The translations under genes were made by a program, and so were the position numbers. From positions 1 through 64,000 of the forward strand of contig JAGZHZ010000001.1 in assembly GCA_018366495.1 (NCBI GenBank): a stretch of DNA of 64,000 bases. The letters are read 5' to 3'. A model generated the notes under the pieces. That model had not been told where the DNA came from, made no database searches, and worked only from the letters and a program-made list of their open reading frames with translations. This document shows positions 42,957-51,215 of the stretch, in pieces. Position 1 is the first letter of the stretch. Every line of letters begins with the position of its first letter. Source of the DNA: Clostridiales bacterium. GTDB lineage: Bacteria > Bacillota > Clostridia > Lachnospirales > Lachnospiraceae.

Positions 42957-44477
42957 TTATTCTGTTACTTCCACTGTCACTGTCTCAACAACATTATCGG
43001 ATGATTTTGCCAGCATCAAATCACGTTCACCTGTTGCCAGAATCCATTTATCTTTCGTGCCGTCTTCTCTTTGTGTCAGTTCTTCCTGATCGCTGTACCA
43101 ATAGGACATCATCCTCTTGCTGATCTGCATTTCGACTGTTGTGCTCTCGCCCGGTTCCAGATCTTCCGCACGTCCAAATGCCACAAGCTGTTTCTTTGTT
43201 GTCTGAACAGACTCTGGAACATTCTGTGCCGGTCCTGCATAAACCTGGACAATCTCACTGCCCGCCATATCTCCTGTGTTTGTCACAGTCACACTTACAT
43301 CAAACTGCTGATCTTCATCTTCTGAAGGAGTCACTTTAAAATCTGAATATTCAAATGTTGTATACGATAATCCATGACCAAACGCATATTGCGGTTCGAC
43401 ACCTTCTTCTTCATACCAGCGGTATCCAAAATTTAATCCTTCGTTATATTGTGCAGAATATTCATTTTCCAGGTCTTTAAAGTTTTGTCCGCCTTTTCCA
43501 ACTCTCTGCCATGCCAGATAGTCTTGATAACTTTCACCTTCATCGTATGATCCGTTTCCATTTGTATCCCATTCCGGATCATAGTATAGCAATGTCTCCT
43601 TGTATGTTTTTGGCATTGTAACAGATAATTTACCGCTTGGATTCGTCTCTCCCATTAAAATATTTGCGATCGCCTGCTGTCCTGCCTGTCCCGGATAGAA
43701 TGCGGTCAATATTGCGTCTGTATTTTCTTCCCAGTCTCCGTCAAATGCAAACGCTGTGCGGTTATATGTAACCACAGCCAGCTGGTTTCCTGCCTCTTCG
43801 CACGCTTCTTGTAATTCTTTTAAGACAGCAAGGTCATCCTCGTACATATATAAATCTTCATCTGTGATTGTAACGCCATGGCCTTCCGGTCCAATGCGCA
43901 CAAAATATACTACCGTTGTTCCCTCTTCCCCTGCTGCCGCAATCGCTGCGTCTTTTCTTGCTTCCTCCTCTCCAGGTACAATCCATGCCAGTTTTACCTG
44001 ATGGTCATAGATATCCGATTCTGCACTTGATGTCACATCCACTTTATACATCTTGCCTGCTTCTAACTGAGCTGTTACAGAAGAAGCATTTAATCCATCC
44101 TTTGTAAATCCATCCGATGGCAATGTTCCGCTTGCTTCTGCGCTTAATGTGTCAGACGGTTTCGGCGCTTCTGTCTCCTGCTGTCTTGGTTCTCCCGGCA
44201 TTCCTCCTCCCGAAAATCCTTCCTCTTCCTGTGCTGCTACTTCACCAATCACTGTTCCATCTAATGATGATATGGTTACTTGCGCACTTCCGCCAAGAGA
44301 CTGGATTACAAATTTATACTCTCCATCTTCCGGCGCTTTTAAATAACCGCTCCATGTATTTTCTGTTCCATTTTCAAATGCTTTTCCATCTTTTAAGTTA
44401 TCAATACTGTTTTTGTTGTTTTCATACGTTGTCAAATATTCAATCTCTGGCACTGCCGTATCTGCTCCATTCATCAC
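42957..44477 (-). CDS. C-terminal half of a frameshifted GH3 beta-glucosidase
   Basis: About 506 residues continue the GH3 enzyme encoded at 44474-46153 in the -1 frame. Domains in order: a PA14-like insert (GYLKAPEDGEYKFVIQSLGG, near residue 44), the GH3 C-terminal alpha/beta sandwich (NILMGETNPSGKLSVTMPKT, YAFGHGLSYTTFEYSD) and a fibronectin III-like domain. It has no catalytic nucleophile and no signal peptide. A GTG/ATG pair at its start overlaps the upstream stop (TGATG), and only a weak GGATGGG precedes it. It is most simply read as the rest of one interrupted gene; reinitiation as a separate polypeptide is the alternative. Confidence 0.8.
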   Translation of the reverse strand: MMNGADTAVPEIEYLTTYENNKNSIDNLKDGKAFENGTENTWSGYLKAPEDGEYKFVIQSLGGSAQVTISSLDGTVIGEVAAQEEEGFSGGGMPGEPRQQETEAPKPSDTLSAEASGTLPSDGFTKDGLNASSVTAQLEAGKMYKVDVTSSAESDIYDHQVKLAWIVPGEEEARKDAAIAAAGEEGTTVVYFVRIGPEGHGVTITDEDLYMYEDDLAVLKELQEACEEAGNQLAVVTYNRTAFAFDGDWEENTDAILTAFYPGQAGQQAIANILMGETNPSGKLSVTMPKTYKETLLYYDPEWDTNGNGSYDEGESYQDYLAWQRVGKGGQNFKDLENEYSAQYNEGLNFGYRWYEEEGVEPQYAFGHGLSYTTFEYSDFKVTPSEDEDQQFDVSVTVTNTGDMAGSEIVQVYAGPAQNVPESVQTTKKQLVAFGRAEDLEPGESTTVEMQISKRMMSYWYSDQEELTQREDGTKDKWILATGERDLMLAKSSDNVVETVTVEVTE

Positions 44478-46153
44478 CCATCCACTTTCTGAAGCGTCTT
44501 CAGAAGTAAAATAACATCTGACGGGATCGTTGTACCAAATTCATCATCCAGAATATATGCTTCGATCGCTGCATTTTCCCCTGCAATTTCCTTCATCGCT
44601 TCATATGGCGTTGTCATATAATTCAAGAATCCATAGGAACGCTCTGATCCCGTCCCTGAAACAATATTATCTGCTCCCCATCCTACAAGTGCCACTTTAT
44701 TTCCATCTGTGTAGTCCTCACTGTCTAAAGGCAGAATATGATCCTCATTCTTTACAAGCACAATTCCTTTTTCTGCCGCTTCCAAAGCAATCTCATTGTT
44801 TTCTTCATATAAGACACCCTTCTCATAATCTTCTGTCCAAGAATCTTTCAGTTCAATGACAGCTCGTTCTCCTCCTTCGCTGACATCCGTTCCATCCATC
44901 ACATACTGGATACTTCCATCGTTCTTGATTGCTCTTCTGGAATCTGCATATGCAAGCCCTGTCTCCTCATCAATCTGCACAAGACCTAAATATCCGGCAT
45001 ATCCCATAGACCATAAAATATGTGATACCGCTGTATCAATATCTTCCATACTGCACAGACCTTCATCCATATATTTTAAAACATAATCTTCTGTATTATA
45101 GTTTTTGCCCATTTCAGAATCAATACCCAAAATTGTTGTAAATTCTTTTGTAGACATTGCATCTGTAACTACGCCGCCTTTCCAGTTCCACATCTCACGC
45201 AGCACATCTTGCAGCAGATATTGGTTTGAAAATGTATAATATCCGTTCAGCCGCGTATATGTTGTCATAACCTGTGATAAATTTGCTCGTTTCGCCGGCT
45301 GTTCAAATGGATACAGATACACTGTGTGCAGCGTCTGTTCATCTACAAAAGTCCATAACTGACCGTCTCCGTTTGTCGCATACGCTCCGATATGTTTTCC
45401 CTGTGCACCTGCACCTTGTGCTTGAAGTCCCAATGTCTCGCTAACCGCAAGTTCTCCCGTCAGATAATAGTCTTCTCCATATGTATCTTTCGCTCTTGCC
45501 CAGCGCATATCCCTGACGAGATCAAACTGCGTTCCCAACTCCCAGTTCGATCCGATAGAGACTAACTCTTTTCCAATGACTGCACCATATTTTTTTGCCA
45601 GTTCCGTACTAAATGTATTTCCTGCCACATTTTCTATTGGAAGATTCGTCGTAGGATAAATAGCTCCCACACCTGCCGAACCATCATGCTGACGCACTAC
45701 AGGCACACCAAGCCGCGGCACTCCCGGCAAATACATGGCCTGTCCTTTTTCTACTTTCTCTGCACCCCATCCAGGATCTGCGATGACTGCCAGTTTTTCT
45801 TCAAATGTCATTGTCTTGATGAGTGCATTTACAATAGGTTCGATCTGCTCATCTTCCATCGGAACCAGAAGGTCTCTTGGATATTCTGATGGATATTCGG
45901 TTTCTCCAGCTGTTTCAGGGACTGCATACAATTCTTTGTATTTCTCTTTCAGCTGAGCATATTCTTCCTCCGATGGCTTTTCCAGATTGTAAACCATTCC
46001 GCCGCCTTCTGAGGAAGCATTCTGCATAACCGTCTCTGTGTTATCGGTCACATAAGAGTTTGCTGCACCGACTTGGATGGGCGCTGTCATTACAGTTGCT
46101 GAAAGAGCTGCCGCCATTGCTTTCTGAAATCGTCTTTTTCTGTTTCTGTTCAT
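44474..46153 (-). CDS. N-terminal half of a frameshifted secreted GH3 beta-glucosidase
   Basis: About 559 residues with a signal peptide (cleavage after VGA, about residue 30) and the GH3 (beta/alpha)8 catalytic domain. The predicted nucleophile aspartate is in GGVVTDAMSTK, and NWELGTQFDLVRDMRWAR and ILWSMGYAGYLGL fit the family. It then enters the alpha/beta-sandwich domain (GIVLVKNEDHILPLD, VALVGWGADNIVSGTGSE) and breaks off. The reading frame ends at a TGA soon after an A4 run at 44508-44511. One extra T in that tract would join it to the downstream half, giving about 1,065 codons. GGAGGGATTATT precedes ATG 46153. Confidence 0.85.
   Translation of the reverse strand: MNRNRKRRFQKAMAAALSATVMTAPIQVGAANSYVTDNTETVMQNASSEGGGMVYNLEKPSEEEYAQLKEKYKELYAVPETAGETEYPSEYPRDLLVPMEDEQIEPIVNALIKTMTFEEKLAVIADPGWGAEKVEKGQAMYLPGVPRLGVPVVRQHDGSAGVGAIYPTTNLPIENVAGNTFSTELAKKYGAVIGKELVSIGSNWELGTQFDLVRDMRWARAKDTYGEDYYLTGELAVSETLGLQAQGAGAQGKHIGAYATNGDGQLWTFVDEQTLHTVYLYPFEQPAKRANLSQVMTTYTRLNGYYTFSNQYLLQDVLREMWNWKGGVVTDAMSTKEFTTILGIDSEMGKNYNTEDYVLKYMDEGLCSMEDIDTAVSHILWSMGYAGYLGLVQIDEETGLAYADSRRAIKNDGSIQYVMDGTDVSEGGERAVIELKDSWTEDYEKGVLYEENNEIALEAAEKGIVLVKNEDHILPLDSEDYTDGNKVALVGWGADNIVSGTGSERSYGFLNYMTTPYEAMKEIAGENAAIEAYILDDEFGTTIPSDVILLLKTLQKVDG
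44508..44511 (-). other. Frameshift point in the GH3 gene
   Basis: A four-base T run (minus strand) where one missing base would explain why the two halves lie in different frames. The span 42957-46153 is 3,197 nt, one short of a multiple of three. No slippery heptamer of the X-XXY-YYZ type is present. Confidence 0.6.
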
Positions 46154-46241
46154 AATAATCCCTCCATACTTTTTATAGTAAAATGAAAATCTGTTGCTTT
46201 CTTAGATTTTACTTCACAATTTATATCTCATGTATGGATTT

Positions 46242-46270
46242 ATTATATAAATTTCACATTTTTTAAACAA
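46242..46270 (-). promoter_or_regulatory. Sigma-A promoter of the frameshifted GH3 gene
   Basis: TTGTTT and a perfect TATAAT are separated by 17 bp, about 90 bp before the start codon. The weak -35 fits an activator-dependent promoter. Apart from this promoter, the half-sites and the terminator, the 419-bp gap shows only AT-rich sequence. Confidence 0.6.
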
Positions 46271-46285
46271 TTTACTTATTATACT

Positions 46286-46312
46286 GTTCACACCTTTTTC
46301 ATGCCGTTTCAC
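46286..46312 (-). promoter_or_regulatory. Pair of GTGAAA/C half-sites 21 bp apart upstream of the second GH3 promoter
   Basis: GTGAAA (46307-46312) and GTGAAC (46286-46291) are in direct orientation with 21-bp spacing, 15 bp upstream of the -35. The spacing equals that of the repeats at 49665-49719, suggesting the same regulator. Confidence 0.45.
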
Positions 46313-46440
46313 GCTTTTCAAATAAATTTCATCATTCTTTTCGTCTTATTTTCCAGTTTTTTACTGTTCCTCTCTGTTTTTTCTTCCTTGCAAAAATCCG
46401 CAAAATCTGATGATAAATCAATATCTCGGGTATGATCCGC

Positions 46441-46488
46441 AAAAAAGAGTGCTGTGAAACAACGGATTCCCATTATTTCACAGCACTC
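46441..46488 (-). terminator. Terminator of the permuted GH3 gene
   Basis: GAGTGCTGTGAAA and TTTCACAGCACTC form a 13-bp stem followed on the minus strand by six T residues, about 85 bp after the stop codon. Confidence 0.88.
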
Positions 46489-46572
46489 TCTGATTTTTCT
46501 TTTCCCTTACGGGATTTTTAGGAGAACTATTTTATTGCTAGCTTTCTCAGCAGCGTCATACTGATTTATTTT

Positions 46573-49500
46573 TTATTTCACTTCTGTTTTTTCTACTGTA
46601 GAGAAAACTTCCAGCTGATCTGCACGATCCTGTGTATAGGAGCTGGATTCTACATCGTCAAACAGATTTGCAAACTGGTTAGACTGCATAACCACATTCA
46701 AAATGTTGATTGTGCTCTTCTGCAGATCGCCAAGTGTAATATTGTTCTGTTTGTAGTCACCTTTGTAAACGATTGTTGTCGTTCCGTCTCCATTATCTGT
46801 TACAGTAGCTGCATCGCCAAGTTCTGCGATCAGATCAGAAACTGCTTTTTCTGTCTCTTCTCCATCCACAACTGCAGGACGAACTGCTGCGTTATAATCA
46901 TCTGTCTTAACTGTCTTTTCAAATGTCACTTCACCATCTGCTGAGAGAACAAATTCACCCCATTCAGTTGTAGCACGCGGACCAAACCATCCTTCTCCAA
47001 CAGTCACTTCTGGATACATATCATCTTCTGCAAATGTCGGCTCTACATCTGTAAATCCTTCTACCTTAATGTTGTCTACAGAACGTCCTGGCATAATCAG
47101 GTCATTTCCTGCATGCATGGAGATTGCTGGTGTAGACTGTCCGCCGCCCCAGTCTGTCATGATCACTCCATCGAATCCCCACTCGCCGCGGGCTAAATCT
47201 GTACAGAGATCATAGTCATCTGCTGCCGGTACGCCGTTGTTTAAATTGTAAGATGTCATGATAGACATAGGTTTTGCAGCTTTAACTGTCTGTTCAAATC
47301 CCTTCAGGTAGATCTCACGGAATGTTCTTTCTGAAATTGTATTGTTTACTGCATTACGGTTATCTTCCTGGCTATTTCCTGCATAGTGTTTCAAAGTAAC
47401 GCCAACGCCTGGATTGGACTGAACGCCCATTGTCTCAGCTGTTGCTACAGCACCTGTAAGGAATGGATCTTCTGAGAAATATTCAAAGTTACGTCCACAA
47501 AGAGGATTTCTATGAATATTCATACCTGGTGCTAACCACAGAGTAATTCCAAATTCATGCATCTCTTCTCCGATTGCAGCTCCAACTGCTTCAATATTTT
47601 CAGAATCCCAAGACTGTGCTAATAATGTTCCGATTGGCCATGCTGTACAGAACTGATAGTATTTCGTTCCATCTTCTCCATCTTCTTCTCTTGTCAGACG
47701 AAGTCCTGCAGGTCCATCCGCCAATACGATATTTGGAATCTTCTTAGATTCAATGTAAATGCCTGCTGTCTCTCCAGCTGCTCCTGATACAGAGTTTGCC
47801 TGTGCGCCAAACATTGTTCCATCTGTCAAACCAGATGCATTATCTGAAGTTGCTCCAGCTGCCTGTCCTCCTGCTCCTGGAATCTTATTTCCGCCGATTA
47901 CGATATCAGCCATCTCAGATACGGTCAGTCCAGATACAAACTCTTCCATTGTGATCTTTCCGTCATAGACGTCTTTCAGAGTAGCTGAACTGAATTCACC
48001 CTCTAATTTCTCCACTTTTTCTTCGTATGCGCCATGGTATTTATTTTCCAGTTTATATTCTAAATTTTCTGCAAGATATTCTGTCTCTGTTGTATCAGAT
48101 ACATATGCTGTTACGCTCTCATCATCGTATGGAGATGCGTTATTTTCTGATGGAAGATCCGTTGCCTTTAATTCCATTACAGGAGCTGCTGCGATCTCAT
48201 CTGCTTCGCCTTCATATGTGTATGGTGTTGCGCCTTCTTTTGAAAGCTCTTTAATTTCTTTGTCTGCAACAACCTGATTGCTCAGCTGTTCTGTCACAGC
48301 TGTCTCGTCTAATTTTACAACGCCTGCAACTTTTGTATTTCTGGAGCTATTTCCGACACGCACTACATAGTCGCCTGCTTCCATGATATAAGCTGCTTTT
48401 TCTTCTGAATAAGCGGACATTTCTGTCGTCTTATATGTCAGTGTCAATGTCTGGCTCTGTCCTGGAGCAAGTTCATCTGTCTTTCCAAATGCTGCCAGTT
48501 CCTGATAAGGTTTCTCCAGTTCTCCGTCCGGAGCTGAGAAGTAAACTTCTACAACTTCTTTTCCTGAATATGTATCGCCTGTATTTGTAACAGTTGCTGT
48601 CACTGTAACATTGTCTTTATCTGCTGTGATGCTGTCCACTGCGATATCAAATGTTGTATACGATAATCCATATCCAAATTCATATGCCGGCTGTACACCA
48701 AATGTATCAAAATAACGATATCCTACATAGATGCCGTCTGTATAATCTTCCTGATCTACATTATCATCATTATGGCTGAAATTTTCGGATGAAGAATAAT
48801 CTTCATATTTCTTTGCCCATGTATCAGTCAGTTTTCCAGATGGCGTCACTTCACCGTTCAATACTTTAACGACAGCATCTCCACCGCGCATACCAGCCTG
48901 CGACATCAGAAGCAGGGAATCAATTCCTTCAATTTCCTGCATAAAGGAAGTATCTATTACACCGCCTACGTTCAATACTACAATACATTTATCAAAATTT
49001 TCAGCCAGTTTCTGAATATTTGCTTTTTCAACATCTGTCAGATAGTAATCTCCTGGTTCTGCTGTACGGTCAGCGCCTTCACCGGAGTTTCTTGCTACAA
49101 CATAGATTGCTGTATCTGTATCTGCTTTGGAAGCTTCCAGCTGTTCATCTGTAATTTCCTGATCTTCTATTTCTACATGACCAAACAATCCGTTTACATT
49201 TGCGGCAGCCTCATCATAAGCTGTTTTATATTCATTAATCCAGTCTTCAGATGTGATATTGTATCCTGCGTTTTTCAGTCCGTCCCACACGTTTACAACA
49301 TATCTCTGGTTTACATCTCCAGAACCTGTTCCGCCTTTTACTGTTCCATATGCTCCGCCGCCGTACAGTGCAATATTTCCGCTGTCTGCGATCGGCAGTG
49401 TATTATCTTTATTCTCCAGCAATACCATACCCTGTGTTGCTGCTGTCATGGACAGTTCTGCATTTCTGGTTTCTCTCTCAGAAGTCTCATCTGTTGTGAC

Positions 49501-49605
49501 TGCTCCTACGCCTGCTGCAAATACGCTGCTTCCGCTGGTCATCACCATAGAAGCTGCCAGCACTGCTGTCAAAACTTTTTTTGCTACCTTTTTGTTTTTG
49601 TTCAT
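46573..49605 (-). CDS. Secreted GH3 beta-glucosidase with permuted domain order
   Basis: This 1010-residue exported enzyme has a signal peptide (VFA, about residue 30) and then the GH3 C-terminal alpha/beta-sandwich (MVLLENKDNTLPIADSG, near 60-75; VLNGEVTPSGKL). Next comes a fibronectin III-like domain (YEFGYGLSYTTF, TVTNTGDTYSGKEVVEVYF), a linker, and last the (beta/alpha)8 catalytic domain with nucleophile Asp in GVIMTDWGGG. This inverted order (sandwich first, barrel last) is known in a subset of GH3 enzymes from rumen and gut Clostridia. It is intact, whereas its downstream neighbour is frameshifted. Beta-glucosidase or beta-xylosidase activity cannot be told apart. Confidence 0.9.
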   Translation of the reverse strand: MNKNKKVAKKVLTAVLAASMVMTSGSSVFAAGVGAVTTDETSERETRNAELSMTAATQGMVLLENKDNTLPIADSGNIALYGGGAYGTVKGGTGSGDVNQRYVVNVWDGLKNAGYNITSEDWINEYKTAYDEAAANVNGLFGHVEIEDQEITDEQLEASKADTDTAIYVVARNSGEGADRTAEPGDYYLTDVEKANIQKLAENFDKCIVVLNVGGVIDTSFMQEIEGIDSLLLMSQAGMRGGDAVVKVLNGEVTPSGKLTDTWAKKYEDYSSSENFSHNDDNVDQEDYTDGIYVGYRYFDTFGVQPAYEFGYGLSYTTFDIAVDSITADKDNVTVTATVTNTGDTYSGKEVVEVYFSAPDGELEKPYQELAAFGKTDELAPGQSQTLTLTYKTTEMSAYSEEKAAYIMEAGDYVVRVGNSSRNTKVAGVVKLDETAVTEQLSNQVVADKEIKELSKEGATPYTYEGEADEIAAAPVMELKATDLPSENNASPYDDESVTAYVSDTTETEYLAENLEYKLENKYHGAYEEKVEKLEGEFSSATLKDVYDGKITMEEFVSGLTVSEMADIVIGGNKIPGAGGQAAGATSDNASGLTDGTMFGAQANSVSGAAGETAGIYIESKKIPNIVLADGPAGLRLTREEDGEDGTKYYQFCTAWPIGTLLAQSWDSENIEAVGAAIGEEMHEFGITLWLAPGMNIHRNPLCGRNFEYFSEDPFLTGAVATAETMGVQSNPGVGVTLKHYAGNSQEDNRNAVNNTISERTFREIYLKGFEQTVKAAKPMSIMTSYNLNNGVPAADDYDLCTDLARGEWGFDGVIMTDWGGGQSTPAISMHAGNDLIMPGRSVDNIKVEGFTDVEPTFAEDDMYPEVTVGEGWFGPRATTEWGEFVLSADGEVTFEKTVKTDDYNAAVRPAVVDGEETEKAVSDLIAELGDAATVTDNGDGTTTIVYKGDYKQNNITLGDLQKSTINILNVVMQSNQFANLFDDVESSSYTQDRADQLEVFSTVEKTEVK

Positions 49606-49636
49606 TGTTTATTTCCCCCTTTTTCAAGATAGTCCT

Positions 49637-49665
49637 ATTATAATAAAATTTAATTAAAAAAGTCT
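49637..49665 (-). promoter_or_regulatory. Activator-type promoter of the permuted GH3 gene
   Basis: A perfect TATAAT (49637-49642) has only a poor AGACTT at the -35 position (17-bp spacer). The nearest operator repeat touches the -35, as expected for a class II activator. Confidence 0.6.
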
Positions 49666-49719
49666 TTCACATTTCCGACTTGTATTTTCACATTTCCGAC
49701 TTGTATTTTCACTTTTCCG
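49665..49719 (-). repeat. Three tandem 21-bp operator repeats upstream of the permuted GH3 gene
   Basis: GTGAAA recurs at 49665-49670, 49686-49691 and 49707-49712, and CGGAAA at 49672-49677, 49693-49698 and 49714-49719. Two repeat units are identical over 21 bp, and the third is partial. Exact two-turn spacing and direct orientation fit an AraC-family regulator such as the one at 51199-52800. Confidence 0.7.
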
Positions 49720-49724
49720 TATTT

Positions 49725-51215
49725 TTAATTATATTGATATAATTGCTTGATTTTTTCTTCCTTTTCTTCCTTCCATCTATCCAACTGTTTTTGCTTTTCT
49801 TCTATAATCAGATCAATTCCGCTCTCCTTTAACTCTTTGATCATTTTCGGAAGCATCTGATCTACGTCAAACGCCCCGCAAAGGAATCCGGACAGATACA
49901 TTTTCACGATGCCAAAAGTCACCTCACATTCCACTCTGACATCGGAATCATCAAATACAAACCCAAATGCCGGAGATTTGACCGCCGTCTTATTAAAGAG
50001 GTGAAGTTCTTTCTCCAGATTCAAATCATCCCCTTTCCAGACGTATGCCAGATAGGGATTGGGGAGCATCCAGTTTAAGTTAAAATTATATCCGATCTCA
50101 CTTTCGTCTTTTCCATCTGGATAAGAAATCGTTCCATCTCCATTTTTCTGGTAATGTTCTCCTTCCAGACCCCAGCAGAGCAAATTTGTAATTTTCTCAT
50201 CTGTATATAAAAAATTCAGCATCTTCATTGCCTCTTCTGGATGGCGGCTCCCAGAATAAATACCATATTGAGATGATCCTGAAGAATCTGTTGTCATAAC
50301 GGGTTCTTCAATCATCACGCTGACCAGTTCTCTGCCCGCTGATTTTGATTCCTGTGCATTGATTCCCGGCTTGTACTTTACAATATAAGCAAACAACTGA
50401 CCTTCCCGCAAAAGTTCATACAAAAAAGGGCGGTCGCTCATAGATTTATATCGCACAGTCTCTTTTGTATACAGATATCCTTTCTCCTTCCAGCTTCTGA
50501 TTCTTTTCAGCCAATTATAAAATTCTTCCGTCTCATAGTAATTGACCACTTTCATCTCTTTCTCATCGGACATCAAGACCCCCAGATAATTTCCAAGCGG
50601 ATCAAATGGCATCAATGTATCTGCGGCGATTCCATAGATCTGTTCTTCCCTTGTCACAGTCTCCAGTACATCCTCCACATCTTCCCATGTCTGAATCTCC
50701 TCCAGATCAATAGCGTACTTTTCAACCAGATCTTTTCTCATACTGACGCCGTATGCGGAAGCCATATCCCTGTTTAAGAGAATTCCATATTGTCTGCCGT
50801 CTACTTTTCCAAGTTCCATATATTCCGGTGCAATCACATCGTAAATATCTTTTCCCTCTTCTCTTAGCAGCTCATCCAGCGGAAGCAGTATATTTTTCTG
50901 TACTTGCTCCTGCAGCTCAGATACCAGAAGTAAATCTATATTAGATTCCTCTGAGAGATACTCTAAAAGACCATTTTGGTCCGAATCATAGAAATCCAAT
51001 TGCAGTTCCATTCCCAGCGCTTCTCTTGTCCTCTCATTTACCGCTTCACTCACCTTATCAAAATCTTTCATGTTTCCGCTTGGTTTTCCAATCGCCATAT
51101 GGACAGTTACTATCTCATCCTGACCATGAATCATAATTTCATCTGAATGTTCTATACATACAGCCCCTGTTCCTAAGAGAAAAACTGCACCAATTATTTT
51201 ATACATTCTCTTCAT
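49725..51215 (-). CDS. Extracellular solute-binding protein in a two-component operon
   Basis: This 496-residue exported protein has the family 1 solute-binding fold. A signal/membrane segment (residues 4-20) is followed by a mixed alpha/beta body with FDPLGNYLGVL and SSQYGIYSGSRHPEEAMKMLNFLYTDE, typical of sugar/oligosaccharide-binding proteins. A DUF3502-like C-terminal stretch follows (SPAFGFVFD...LKESGIDLIIEEKQKQLDRW). The candidate cysteine (AVCIEH) is not a clear lipobox. It overlaps the regulator gene by 17 nt and no permease genes follow, so a role as ligand sensor for the kinase upstream is plausible. Confidence 0.85.
   Translation of the reverse strand: MKRMYKIIGAVFLLGTGAVCIEHSDEIMIHGQDEIVTVHMAIGKPSGNMKDFDKVSEAVNERTREALGMELQLDFYDSDQNGLLEYLSEESNIDLLLVSELQEQVQKNILLPLDELLREEGKDIYDVIAPEYMELGKVDGRQYGILLNRDMASAYGVSMRKDLVEKYAIDLEEIQTWEDVEDVLETVTREEQIYGIAADTLMPFDPLGNYLGVLMSDEKEMKVVNYYETEEFYNWLKRIRSWKEKGYLYTKETVRYKSMSDRPFLYELLREGQLFAYIVKYKPGINAQESKSAGRELVSVMIEEPVMTTDSSGSSQYGIYSGSRHPEEAMKMLNFLYTDEKITNLLCWGLEGEHYQKNGDGTISYPDGKDESEIGYNFNLNWMLPNPYLAYVWKGDDLNLEKELHLFNKTAVKSPAFGFVFDDSDVRVECEVTFGIVKMYLSGFLCGAFDVDQMLPKMIKELKESGIDLIIEEKQKQLDRWKEEKEEKIKQLYQYN

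Noticed and set aside
44500..44520. Programmed -1 ribosomal frameshift in the GH3 gene
   Set aside because: No X-XXY-YYZ slippery heptamer and no obvious downstream pseudoknot were seen. A missing base is simpler, although a check of the raw reads is needed.
49665..49719. 21-bp tandem repeats as a CRISPR array
   Set aside because: Units are directly adjacent with no unique spacers, and there are no cas genes; their position on a promoter fits an operator.
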